This document shows positions 44,458-54,157 of a DNA stretch of 64,000 bases, in pieces (the stretch's first letter is position 1; each line of letters begins with the position of its first letter). The translations under genes were made by a program, and so were the position numbers. This DNA is from Brevibacillus brevis (GTDB lineage Bacteria > Bacillota > Bacilli > Brevibacillales > Brevibacillaceae), in the NCBI RefSeq assembly GCF_001039275.2, contig NZ_CP030117.1, forward strand, positions 5,504,001-5,568,000, given 5' to 3'. The notes beneath the pieces are model-generated. The model saw only the letters and a program-made list of their open reading frames with translations. It did not search any database and was not told the DNA's origin.

Positions 44458-45357
44458 CTACGTGTGGTATACATGCACTTCTGTATTCAATTCACTTAAC
44501 CATCTATACCCCAGTTCCAGCTTTTGATAGAAGTCAGGCTCTTCTTTCAACAATAAAATACCGAGGCTGGTCCCACTGTGTGCTACAACCGTACCTAACC
44601 CTCCAATTTTGTCGTTGATCTCCATGACTTCCGGCAATAGTTTCTTGGGCAGAATTTTTTGATTCAAGATCGCACTTCTGGACGACACGGCGCCTATCGT
44701 GTGGACATCTCTTTCTCTGATCGCTTTCGTGATTTTTTGCAGCAAGAGACTGTATTCCATCTTTTCCTCATTGGTAAACGGTTTTGATTGCTTGTTAAAC
44801 TCAACCGTATCAATTGTTCCCCCCTCATCAATGCTTACAATACACAAGGGCGGGAGCTCCCCAAGATATTCTCGGAGCTTGACCTCCTTATGGTAGTAAG
44901 CAACAGCTCCTTCATACATCACTCCGTCAGTCGGCTCTATCGTCGATAAAAACAACTCCAGTAAAGCAGGCTCCATTTTTATATGAAAACAATTTTCTAC
45001 TGCTCTGGAGGCAGCCACCAAATCTGCTGATGAACTTGCCATGCCTTTTCCTACTGGGAGTTCCGAATTGATCTCCAAAATTCCGCCAGCCGGAAAGCCA
45101 TAATGCTTGAGTATTTTTTCTACGAGTTTTTTCGATTTTTGCTTGGAACGAGGTACAATGACGATCTCTTGTAAGGATGGAATAGAATAAAAAGTAGCAT
45201 AGGAAGCATTTTTTATAGGCAAAGTCACTAGAAAATCCCGATTATTTTCCCCTAGAATCCCCTGCAGAAGCTCCCCAAAAGTCCCGTTAGCTGCTCCAAT
45301 GCCTAAGTCTGTTGTTTGAGGAAAATTACGAATGGAACTCGTCTTTATCATGCTCAT
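44458..45357 (-). CDS. GHMP kinase, L-threonine kinase-like (PduX type)
   Basis: A kinase of 299 residues. GNGTFGELLQG-type start (AANGTFGELLQGILG, residues about 22-36) is that of the PduX threonine kinases. The GHMP ATP-binding motif is LPVGKGMASSSADLVAA (about 96-112). PduX makes O-phospho-L-threonine in cobalamin synthesis; there are no cobalamin genes here, so the phosphothreonine is probably the activated substrate for the cysteine-synthase homologue downstream. The ATG at 45357 has GGGGGG upstream and lies 13 bases after the NRPS stop. Confidence 0.8.
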   Translation of the reverse strand: MSMIKTSSIRNFPQTTDLGIGAANGTFGELLQGILGENNRDFLVTLPIKNASYATFYSIPSLQEIVIVPRSKQKSKKLVEKILKHYGFPAGGILEINSELPVGKGMASSSADLVAASRAVENCFHIKMEPALLELFLSTIEPTDGVMYEGAVAYYHKEVKLREYLGELPPLCIVSIDEGGTIDTVEFNKQSKPFTNEEKMEYSLLLQKITKAIRERDVHTIGAVSSRSAILNQKILPKKLLPEVMEINDKIGGLGTVVAHSGTSLGILLLKEEPDFYQKLELGYRWLSELNTEVHVYHT

Positions 45358-45370
45358 AGAGGCCCCCCAA

Positions 45371-48300
45371 TTAAATGGATATCGTTTCTGCAGGATGATA
45401 GTTCTTCATAAAATAATCAAAGAATTCTATTTTGTTAAATTGACTTTTATTCGTACTAATAAACACCCCCAGATTCTTTTCTGGCAGCAACCACATGAAG
45501 GAGTTATACCCGATTACCTCGCCTGCTTTCGCCAAAATATTTTCATGGACATAATCAGGATGGAATTTCACAGTGAAGCCATACCCTGTATAAGCCCCTT
45601 GTGGGTGAGGCACCGCTTTACTGGCGAACATTTTGCTAATCGAATCTTCATTTAGTACCCTTTCAGTCCCATAAGCGCCTTTGTTTAATAGCGTCAGCAT
45701 CCATTTTGCCATATCGTCCCCAGTTGAGAGCAGACTGCCATCAGGAGAGTCCGCAGGGCTAAAATCGTACCTTTGAATCGGATTATTTTCCAGATCATAG
45801 CCTGTTGCCAGCTTCGCCTCCAGCTCTGGCTGCAAAAGAAAACTGCTCCTTCTCATTTCGAGAGGCTTAAATAATTTCTCACTGACATAGCGATGGAAGG
45901 GGATTCCAGTCACTCTTTCTACTAAATACCCTGCCAGCATAAAGGAGAAATTCTCATTGCAGTATTGTTCCCCAGGTTGATAAATAACGGTTGGCATATA
46001 GCGTTGAATGTATTCCTGCAAGGTTACGGACTCACGCTCGCCGTAATGGTAGCTTTGGGCATTTCCCGTAAACGGTTCGTCAAATCCTGCTGTGTAGCTG
46101 AGTAAATGCTCAACTGTCAGTGGTCCTTCAACCTTTCTCGGTATTTCCATATCATCTAGATACGGCTGAATATCATCGTTCCATCCAATAAGTCCCTGCT
46201 CCACGAGTTGGATGATGGCAGCGACTGTGACAATTTTGGATATCGAACCTATCTTCATTACCGTTTCATCCGCACTCATCCGCACTCTTTCGTTTCGATT
46301 CGCATATCCATATGCTTTCTTTAGCTGCACTTGACCATGATGGACGACAACTACGACGGCACCAGGAATATCATTCATCCTAGAAGCATCAAAAAATCCG
46401 TCTACCACTCCCTCGAAATCTACCGATTCCCCGGGGAGTCCGCGGTCAGTACTGTTGTGTATTTTCGTCAAGCAATGTTGAATGATTTCACATAAGCTCT
46501 CCTGAAGGCATGCCGTTAATTCGTCTATGGTTTCATTTTTATACTGATTCTCACTGTAAGCTACTATAAATTGAAAACGACCATGTAACACAACGCACTC
46601 AATATCGATCTTGCATTCTCGGGATTGATCCAGACTCATTGATTCGCCACCAGAAAATGTCGACAATTGAATGTCGCCATCCTCTTCTTTTCGATCCAGA
46701 TCAAACTGCCCCAAATAATTAAAGCTGACCTCAGGCTTTATGTTGTTCTTTCGAGGATTTGCCGCCAAATATTTCAATATCCCGTAGTGAATCCCTTTGT
46801 GAGGAATTTGGCGCACATCCTTTTTCATTTTATGGATGATAGCAGACAGATCCTGTTCGTTGCCAACGTCTACAATCACGGGATATTCACTTGTAAACCA
46901 TCCCACTGTGCGGTTTATCTCCACATCAGGTAGAATCGATTCCCTGCCGTGCCCTTCCATATTGATGGCGAATCGATCGATATTCGCCCATTTTTTAAAA
47001 GCCACCCCGATTGCAGACAACAACAACTCATCAATTTCCGTGTGATAAGCGCGATTGGCCTGTTTCAACAATTCCCTGGTCTGTTGCTCATCCATCACGA
47101 TTGTTTTTGTCCTGGTTTGCTTCCGAAGAGGTTTCCATTCAACGTAATCGGTTGGCAACGATTGAAGTTCCATCTCCTCGATACGATTCCAATAAGCACG
47201 CTCGACCTCGATTCTATCGCTATGGGCATATTCGTTCAGCTTTTGTGCCCACAATTGGTAAGAATCGCTCTTGAGAGGCAGCGTCATCTCCTTGTCTTGA
47301 AGGAGCTGTAGATACGCTCGGTTGAAATCCTCGATTAGTATTCGCCACGATACCCCATCTACGAGTAAATGGTGAACTGCCATCAGCAGATGATCGCCAT
47401 TCTCGCATTGGAATAGCCCTAACCGAATAAGTGGACCATCAAAAATATGAAGACGGGATTGTATTGCGGTGCATTGTGCATCCATCACTTGCTGTATATT
47501 TGCATCGGTTATATTTCGATAGTCCCACACTTCCAGACTGTACATGACGTCGCTTTCGCTGACCCCTCGGTTATAGGCTTGATAGCCCGTCTCCATTTCG
47601 CGGAATACCATTCGTAGAGCATCATGGTGTTGCAGGAGCTTTTCAATTCCTTTGCGAACCAGCCTCTCATCAAACCGGTCTTTTCGATAGAGCATAAAAG
47701 ATTGGTTATAGTGATGGGGATGCTGATTGTGCTCCTGAAAAAACCAATGCTGAATCGGGGTTAGCTGTACAGCACCTTCGATATCCCGCTGATCAATTTT
47801 TTGTTTCATCGGTTTCAGTCTTGTACCCAGTTCTGCAATGGTTGGAGATGTAAACAAATCTCTGATTTCCATCTTGTATCCCAAGCCTGACAATTGAGAA
47901 GCAACTTGTATGGACTTAATAGAGTCCCCGCCAAGCTCAAAGAAATTATCCAAAATCCCAACCTGCTTCTCATGCAAAACGTCTTGCCATACTGATACCA
48001 ATATCTTTTCGATCTCTGTTTTGGGTTCAACGAATTCCCTATCACTACGCAGCGTTATGTTGAGTTCTGTTAACGCTTTTCGATCAATCTTTCCATTTGG
48101 GGTCACTGGTATTTCATCTAACTGAACGAAATAAGAAGGTACCATGTACGCCGGCAACGTTTTTCGTAGCGCCTCTCTCACCATGCTCGCTTCCAGCTCT
48201 TGCGCAGCCACATAAAAGGTAACCAGCCTCTTTTGACCTGATTCATCCTCTTTTGGGATAACAACAGCTTCTTGAATATCGCTTGTTTTTAACAATTCCG

Positions 48301-51300
48301 CTTCGATTTCTTCCAATTCGATGCGATTGCCACGTATCTTGACTTGATTATCGAATCGCCCTAAAAATTCGATGTTTCCGCTGGAGAGCCATCGAGCCAT
48401 ATCCCCTGTCTTATACAATTTTTCACCCGCACAAAACGGACTCTGAACAAATTTTTCATTCGTCAAATCTGGTTGCTTAAAATATCCCCTTCCTACTCCT
48501 CGTCCACCGATATACAGTTCGCCAGGAATCCCCACAGGCACTACATTGCCGTTCGCATCCAAAATATACATGTTCACTCCTGGCAACGGCTTGCCGATCG
48601 GTAAAAACTTGTAATCTTGCTGAGTCTCTTTCTCGTAATAGGAAGCATCGATGGTTGCCTCCGTCACGCCATAGCTGTTAATGATGCGCATGGTGTGACC
48701 GTACCTGTCTACAAGGTTGTGGAATACATGCAACGGACATTGATCCGATCCAAGAATGAGTATTTTCATAAAATCCATGTTGAGGCCCTTCTCATAAATA
48801 TCGTTCATAAGAGGGATCAGAAGGACCGGTGTGGATTCAAACAGGTTGATTTCGTGCTTTTCCATCATCTGATAAATCCGTTCCAAATCAATTCTTGCGT
48901 CCGCTGGGCAAATGACCAGCTTTCCGCCGTATAACAGGCTCCTTATATAATCTCCAGTAAAAACATCAAAAGCAAAACTCGCCCATTGCAAGCATCGGAC
49001 CGGGAATTCGTCCAGCTTGTATTCTTGCTTCCATGCCTGTGCAAGCGCTTGAAGCTGTTGGTGCTCGATCATGACTCCCTTCGGCTTTCCCGTTGTACCT
49101 GATGTATAAATGACATAGGCTAGCTGGTCGAACTGTATGGATAATCCCAAATTTGTATGTTCATGATGATAGGATTCATGGTCATCGAGTACGATTATTT
49201 TTTTGTCAAAATCGACTTTCTCTCTTAATGCTTGATGCAGTAGGAAAACTTCCGCTTCCGAATGCTCTAGCATATACCGAATCCGTTCTTCCGGATAATC
49301 AGGATCAATCGGAATGTAGGCTCCACCTGCTTTTAAAATCGCCAATACACCGACAATCATCTCAATCGATCTCTCAGCCATGATGCCAACCAATTGATTG
49401 GCGCAGACACCCTCCGCTACCAATGTTCGCGCCAGTTGATTCGCCCGTTTATTCAGTGCGGAATAGGACAGCTCTTGCTCTTCAAAAACGACAGCAATGT
49501 GATCTGGCGTTCTCGCACTTTGCTCTTCGAACAGTTCAATGATCGTTTTGTTTTCATCCCCGTTGGTAAAATGCACGTCTATAAATCTGCTTACCGCAGC
49601 CTGTTTTTCATCCACGGACAATAACTCTATCTGTTTGAGAAAAATAGTTGGCTGATTGGCTACTTGTTCGATGATGTTATGCAAATATCCAAGCATCCGT
49701 TGAACAGTTTCTGGCCGAAATAAATCTGTCCGATATTCAATGCTAAGACTCGCCCCATCTTCTTGATCCAGGCATACAAGCGACAAATCAAAGTTCGTCA
49801 TGGAATTATAGGATTCGACTGCCTTCATTTCCAGTCCGCTTATTTTTCCGTCTTCCTCTAACTTTTCAATATATTGGAACATAAAAGAAAAAATAGGGTT
49901 GCGGCTCACATCTCGCTCAGGGTTAATTTTCTCCACCATTTTATCGAATGGATATTCATTATGCGCGTATGACTCCAGCGCCAGTTGTCTGCAAGCCTGA
50001 AGCGCTTCAACAAAAGTGTGCTTCATATTCACTTCAAGCCTTAAAGGAAGGGTGTTCACAAAAAATCCGATGACTTCTTCGATATCCATGTTGTTTCTTC
50101 CCGCTTCCGGAGTACCGATGATAATATCCTGTTGATTGGTCAGCTTGGACATCCAAATGCCGACAACGGATAAAGTCACCATAAACATGGATGCATCATA
50201 CTGCTGAGCAATCTCCCGCATACGACCGAAGATATTTTCTGGAAGATGATAAGATTCCACTGCCGAGAAAAATGTTTGGACGGGCTGACGCTGATAGTCT
50301 GTAGGCAAGTCCAATACAGGAATTTCTTTTTGGAACGTCTTCAACCAGTACGCTTCTGATTCTGCCAGCTCTCCGTGATTGATAGCATGATTTTGCCAGA
50401 CTGCATAATCTTTATACTGAATGTGCAGAGCAGGTAATACGGGATCGATCCCTTGCTGCAAGGATTCGTAAATCTGACTGAAATCCTTCAGTAAGATCCC
50501 CCATGACCACTGATCACTGATCATGTGGTGCATGTTCAGCAACAATGTATATTTTTCTTCGGCCACCTTACATAACTTCACGCGAAACAGTGCATCGCTC
50601 TCCAAGTCAAAGTACGTCTCCGACTCTTGTTGCATGATCAGTTGAATGGCTTTTTGCTTCGCAGCTTCTGACTGCTTGGAAACGTCAACAAATGAATAGG
50701 TAAAATCATGATTCCGCAGCACCTGTTGCACCGGATGTCCGTCTTTTACCAGGAATTTCGTTCGCAGTACTTCATGCCTTTGAACCAAGAGCGAAAATGC
50801 CTTATGAAGAATAGGCTCCTTCAATGGTCCCGTAATATGGTAAATCGTCGGCATATTATATGCCGTACTTTGAGGCTCCAGCTGCTGAATAAAAAATAAT
50901 CTCCGCTGCGCATGTGAAACCGGGTAGTAATCCTTCTCCTCTGCCTTGTGAATCGTCGTTCTCTCCTGACTGGTATGGAGCTGACCACTTGCTGACTCTT
51001 CCCTGTGAGCCAGTAAGGAGGATAACTCTCGAATCGTTCGATGCTCGAACAAATCCTTGATCGTAACTTCAATGCCCAACTCTTTTTTCATTCGCAAACG
51101 AACCTGAATGGTTTTCATGGAATGTCCGCCAAGTTGAAAAAAATCATCATCGATCCCCATATCATCTATGCTGAGCACTGTACTCCAGATCACTGCTAGC
51201 CTTCGCTCCAAATCGTTACGAGGTGCGACGTATGCTTCATTCTTGGTTGAAACCGTATCCACTGTTGGCAATGCTTTTTTATCTACTTTTCCGTTTCGAT

Positions 51301-54139
51301 TAAGAGGCATCGCATCGAGGATCATGATACGCTCTGGAATCATATATTCCGGCAGAATCGTTTTGAGATATTGCTGGAACTCCTGTTCATCCTGTTTTTC
51401 ATGCAGGACAACATAAGAGACGATTCGATTATCTCCATTCCTATCTTCGCTTACGACCGCGACACATTGTCTAACGCTCTCATGACGTAAAAGGGCACTT
51501 TCTATCTCGCCAAGCTCAATCCGATGTCCACGTACTTTCACCTGGAAATCGGCACGCGTCACGAATACAAGTCTCCCACTTGGCAAATAACGTCCCAAAT
51601 CGCCTGTTTTATAAAGTCTTTCTTTTTTCTCTTTCAAAAAGGGATTCTCTGAAAATGCGTGCTCGGTACGTTCGGGATCATTTACGTATCCCCGCCCTAC
51701 TCCGATCCCGGAAATGTAGATTTCTCCCACACAACCAGTGGGAACCGGACGCATCCATTTGTCCAGCAAATAGTGCTTCATATGGCCGATGGAATTGCCC
51801 AACGCAACATACGGATAATCGTCATGCTGATAAGAGCGATCAATGATTTCATGCATCGTATCATCCGAGCATTCTGTCGCTCCATATGTGTTCACTACAA
51901 TGCCTTCAGGATACAAGGTCTGCCACTTTTTACACAGTGTTACCGGCAGTCCTTCACCAGTAGAGATCATATATTGCAAGTGTGGCAAGGCTTGTTGTTC
52001 CGGAGAGCGAGCCAGTGCAGTGTTGTGCACGGCTTCAATCATTGCAGGAACCATTTGAATCACCGTTACCTTGTCACGGCTTATGGAATGAAACAATAAC
52101 TCCGGGTCTGTTGCTGTCTCGTTGTCATAAATCACCACTTTTCCCCCTACCATCAAGGGAGCCAGGAATTGCCACACCGATATATCGAAGCAGTGGGAAG
52201 CATTCTGTACAACAATGCTGTCTTGGTTCAGGACAAGCACATCGATTTTTGCAAAAAGGTGATTCAACATTCCTCTGTGCTCAATCATTGCTCCTTTTGG
52301 TATACCGGTAGAGCCCGAAGTAAAAAAGACATTTGCCAAATCATCATAGGCATTGATGGTCTCAGGATCATTCGTATCCGCTGTCTGCAAAGAAGTCTTA
52401 TCCGGACTTACGCCGTTGCCCTCGTTCAAGCAAAACACGATAGGTTTATGCGCTACTTCCGATGCCAATGTCATGCTGCGTGACTGATAATTCGCCTCGG
52501 TTAGTACAACTTTCGCCTTGCTATTTTCCATAATCGTAACCAATCGTTGATCAGGGTGGGAGGTATCTAGCGGAACATAACATCCCCCTGCTTTTAGAAC
52601 GGCCAGAATGCCAACCAACATATCGATGCTTCTCTCTAAAAAAACGGCAGCCAGATCATTTCTACCAAATCCTTCTCTGCGGAGCCAATGAGCCAAACGA
52701 TTGGAAGTTTCATTCAATTCTCTGTAGGTAATAGAGTGGTTCATATAGACAGCAGCGACAGCATCAGGATTGCGCTTAACCTGTTCTTCTATGATTTGCT
52801 GAGCCAGTTGATCCATGTTTCGATGTGACTTCGTAAAATTGCCCATCACGCTCGTCATCATGTTTTGCTCTTCATCTGTCATGGCATTCAGATCGCTGAT
52901 TTTCATTTCGAAATCCGAGCAAAGCTGCTCAAGTATACGGATGTAATGGGACTGTAGCCTTTCCAGATCGCGCTTGGCAGAAGTATGGGGATGAATGAAT
53001 TGAATTTGTATGGACTGGCCAACCTTCACCATTATTTCGAGCGAAGGAAGGCCACCTCGATAAAGGACGACCGATTCATAATCATCTCCTGCACCACTCA
53101 CTACCGTCACTGTTGTTCCGATTAAAGGATGATCTTCCGGGACTCCAGCATAGTTACGAATCATCTCTTGTGTAATGAACTGATTTTGCTGCAATTCTTC
53201 CCAGCTTATCTGAACAATTTTTACAAAATCACACACGTTTTGATTCGCATGTAATGTCATGAAGACTGGCAAACTGTGAGCCAATGGCCCAATAATGGTA
53301 TCTGCCCCTTCCAGTGACTCAGGTCTCCCGGAGACGGTAACACCAATCGCTACCTTTTCATCCCCGCTATACATATTTAATAACAGCAGCCAAGCAGCCT
53401 GAAAGACAGCTTCAATCGAGACGCCTTGTTTGAGTGCCATGCTCTTGATTGTTTGGGATAATGGTTCGGAAAGTACAGCATGGCAGCTCGTCTGCTGTTT
53501 CGCTTCCTTTTGTGCACCCTGACCCTGTACTGGATAAAAGACTGACTCGTTATCATTGTGATTGATTTTATCTATCCAATAGCTTTTCGTTCTGGAGCCA
53601 TCTTGACTTGACTCCCAGATAAAATAGTCTTTGAATGATGTTCGATGATTATTAGATGAATAATTGCCCTTTGCTCTCTTTAGCCATTCCTCCAGAAGAA
53701 GCCCGCGACTGACATCGTCCATACACAATGTATGATTGGTCCAAATGATAACCGTTTGATTTTCCTCCATCTGCATCACAGACAGTCGGATCAATGGACC
53801 TTCCTCAAAGGCAATAGGCTCCTGATGGAACGCAATCTCAAGAAAATACCTTTGCTCCTGTTGTTCAGCAGATAATCCTCGCAGGTCGTGCCAATCAATA
53901 GAAATCGGGAATTGCTTTAAAACCACTTGTACATATTTATTTTTTAGTTTACGAAAAACCGTTCTCATTAGCGGCGTCTCACTGACTAATTCATTCCACG
54001 CTTCTTGAGCTCTTTCCCTTTCGATAGGCTGTTTGATCAGATAGCGCACCGTTGTTATCATGTCTTGGCGTAAGAATTGCTTCTGCACCTTCGAAAGCTC
54101 AATTACTTCCCCTACATTTTCTTTTGTTAAATGCTGCAA
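45371..54139 (-). CDS. NRPS: C(degenerate)-A-T-C-A-T-E plus PBP/beta-lactamase-type release domain
   Basis: A synthetase of 2922 residues; TTG start behind AGAGGTG. Domains: C about 13-430, where the motif reads HTLCMDD (136-142), so the catalytic second His is Thr; A about 450-960, code by my alignment DIWQITTDDK, substrate open but the two acids favour a basic one; T with Ser1007; C about 1070-1500 with HHMISDQ (1204-1210); A about 1530-2030, code DVGEIGSIDK, the known ornithine code; T with Ser2073 (GGDSI); E about 2120-2560 with HHLLVDG, EGHGRE and NYLGQF. Residues about 2575-2922 are a serine hydrolase: SxxK (Ser2632, Lys2635), YxN (Tyr2726, Asn2728) and KAG (2871). No classical thioesterase is present. 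The last residue should be D-Orn. Confidence 0.93.
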   Translation of the reverse strand: MQHLTKENVGEVIELSKVQKQFLRQDMITTVRYLIKQPIERERAQEAWNELVSETPLMRTVFRKLKNKYVQVVLKQFPISIDWHDLRGLSAEQQEQRYFLEIAFHQEPIAFEEGPLIRLSVMQMEENQTVIIWTNHTLCMDDVSRGLLLEEWLKRAKGNYSSNNHRTSFKDYFIWESSQDGSRTKSYWIDKINHNDNESVFYPVQGQGAQKEAKQQTSCHAVLSEPLSQTIKSMALKQGVSIEAVFQAAWLLLLNMYSGDEKVAIGVTVSGRPESLEGADTIIGPLAHSLPVFMTLHANQNVCDFVKIVQISWEELQQNQFITQEMIRNYAGVPEDHPLIGTTVTVVSGAGDDYESVVLYRGGLPSLEIMVKVGQSIQIQFIHPHTSAKRDLERLQSHYIRILEQLCSDFEMKISDLNAMTDEEQNMMTSVMGNFTKSHRNMDQLAQQIIEEQVKRNPDAVAAVYMNHSITYRELNETSNRLAHWLRREGFGRNDLAAVFLERSIDMLVGILAVLKAGGCYVPLDTSHPDQRLVTIMENSKAKVVLTEANYQSRSMTLASEVAHKPIVFCLNEGNGVSPDKTSLQTADTNDPETINAYDDLANVFFTSGSTGIPKGAMIEHRGMLNHLFAKIDVLVLNQDSIVVQNASHCFDISVWQFLAPLMVGGKVVIYDNETATDPELLFHSISRDKVTVIQMVPAMIEAVHNTALARSPEQQALPHLQYMISTGEGLPVTLCKKWQTLYPEGIVVNTYGATECSDDTMHEIIDRSYQHDDYPYVALGNSIGHMKHYLLDKWMRPVPTGCVGEIYISGIGVGRGYVNDPERTEHAFSENPFLKEKKERLYKTGDLGRYLPSGRLVFVTRADFQVKVRGHRIELGEIESALLRHESVRQCVAVVSEDRNGDNRIVSYVVLHEKQDEQEFQQYLKTILPEYMIPERIMILDAMPLNRNGKVDKKALPTVDTVSTKNEAYVAPRNDLERRLAVIWSTVLSIDDMGIDDDFFQLGGHSMKTIQVRLRMKKELGIEVTIKDLFEHRTIRELSSLLAHREESASGQLHTSQERTTIHKAEEKDYYPVSHAQRRLFFIQQLEPQSTAYNMPTIYHITGPLKEPILHKAFSLLVQRHEVLRTKFLVKDGHPVQQVLRNHDFTYSFVDVSKQSEAAKQKAIQLIMQQESETYFDLESDALFRVKLCKVAEEKYTLLLNMHHMISDQWSWGILLKDFSQIYESLQQGIDPVLPALHIQYKDYAVWQNHAINHGELAESEAYWLKTFQKEIPVLDLPTDYQRQPVQTFFSAVESYHLPENIFGRMREIAQQYDASMFMVTLSVVGIWMSKLTNQQDIIIGTPEAGRNNMDIEEVIGFFVNTLPLRLEVNMKHTFVEALQACRQLALESYAHNEYPFDKMVEKINPERDVSRNPIFSFMFQYIEKLEEDGKISGLEMKAVESYNSMTNFDLSLVCLDQEDGASLSIEYRTDLFRPETVQRMLGYLHNIIEQVANQPTIFLKQIELLSVDEKQAAVSRFIDVHFTNGDENKTIIELFEEQSARTPDHIAVVFEEQELSYSALNKRANQLARTLVAEGVCANQLVGIMAERSIEMIVGVLAILKAGGAYIPIDPDYPEERIRYMLEHSEAEVFLLHQALREKVDFDKKIIVLDDHESYHHEHTNLGLSIQFDQLAYVIYTSGTTGKPKGVMIEHQQLQALAQAWKQEYKLDEFPVRCLQWASFAFDVFTGDYIRSLLYGGKLVICPADARIDLERIYQMMEKHEINLFESTPVLLIPLMNDIYEKGLNMDFMKILILGSDQCPLHVFHNLVDRYGHTMRIINSYGVTEATIDASYYEKETQQDYKFLPIGKPLPGVNMYILDANGNVVPVGIPGELYIGGRGVGRGYFKQPDLTNEKFVQSPFCAGEKLYKTGDMARWLSSGNIEFLGRFDNQVKIRGNRIELEEIEAELLKTSDIQEAVVIPKEDESGQKRLVTFYVAAQELEASMVREALRKTLPAYMVPSYFVQLDEIPVTPNGKIDRKALTELNITLRSDREFVEPKTEIEKILVSVWQDVLHEKQVGILDNFFELGGDSIKSIQVASQLSGLGYKMEIRDLFTSPTIAELGTRLKPMKQKIDQRDIEGAVQLTPIQHWFFQEHNQHPHHYNQSFMLYRKDRFDERLVRKGIEKLLQHHDALRMVFREMETGYQAYNRGVSESDVMYSLEVWDYRNITDANIQQVMDAQCTAIQSRLHIFDGPLIRLGLFQCENGDHLLMAVHHLLVDGVSWRILIEDFNRAYLQLLQDKEMTLPLKSDSYQLWAQKLNEYAHSDRIEVERAYWNRIEEMELQSLPTDYVEWKPLRKQTRTKTIVMDEQQTRELLKQANRAYHTEIDELLLSAIGVAFKKWANIDRFAINMEGHGRESILPDVEINRTVGWFTSEYPVIVDVGNEQDLSAIIHKMKKDVRQIPHKGIHYGILKYLAANPRKNNIKPEVSFNYLGQFDLDRKEEDGDIQLSTFSGGESMSLDQSRECKIDIECVVLHGRFQFIVAYSENQYKNETIDELTACLQESLCEIIQHCLTKIHNSTDRGLPGESVDFEGVVDGFFDASRMNDIPGAVVVVVHHGQVQLKKAYGYANRNERVRMSADETVMKIGSISKIVTVAAIIQLVEQGLIGWNDDIQPYLDDMEIPRKVEGPLTVEHLLSYTAGFDEPFTGNAQSYHYGERESVTLQEYIQRYMPTVIYQPGEQYCNENFSFMLAGYLVERVTGIPFHRYVSEKLFKPLEMRRSSFLLQPELEAKLATGYDLENNPIQRYDFSPADSPDGSLLSTGDDMAKWMLTLLNKGAYGTERVLNEDSISKMFASKAVPHPQGAYTGYGFTVKFHPDYVHENILAKAGEVIGYNSFMWLLPEKNLGVFISTNKSQFNKIEFFDYFMKNYHPAETISI

Positions 54140-54157
54140 GCCCGTGCACCTCTTTCG

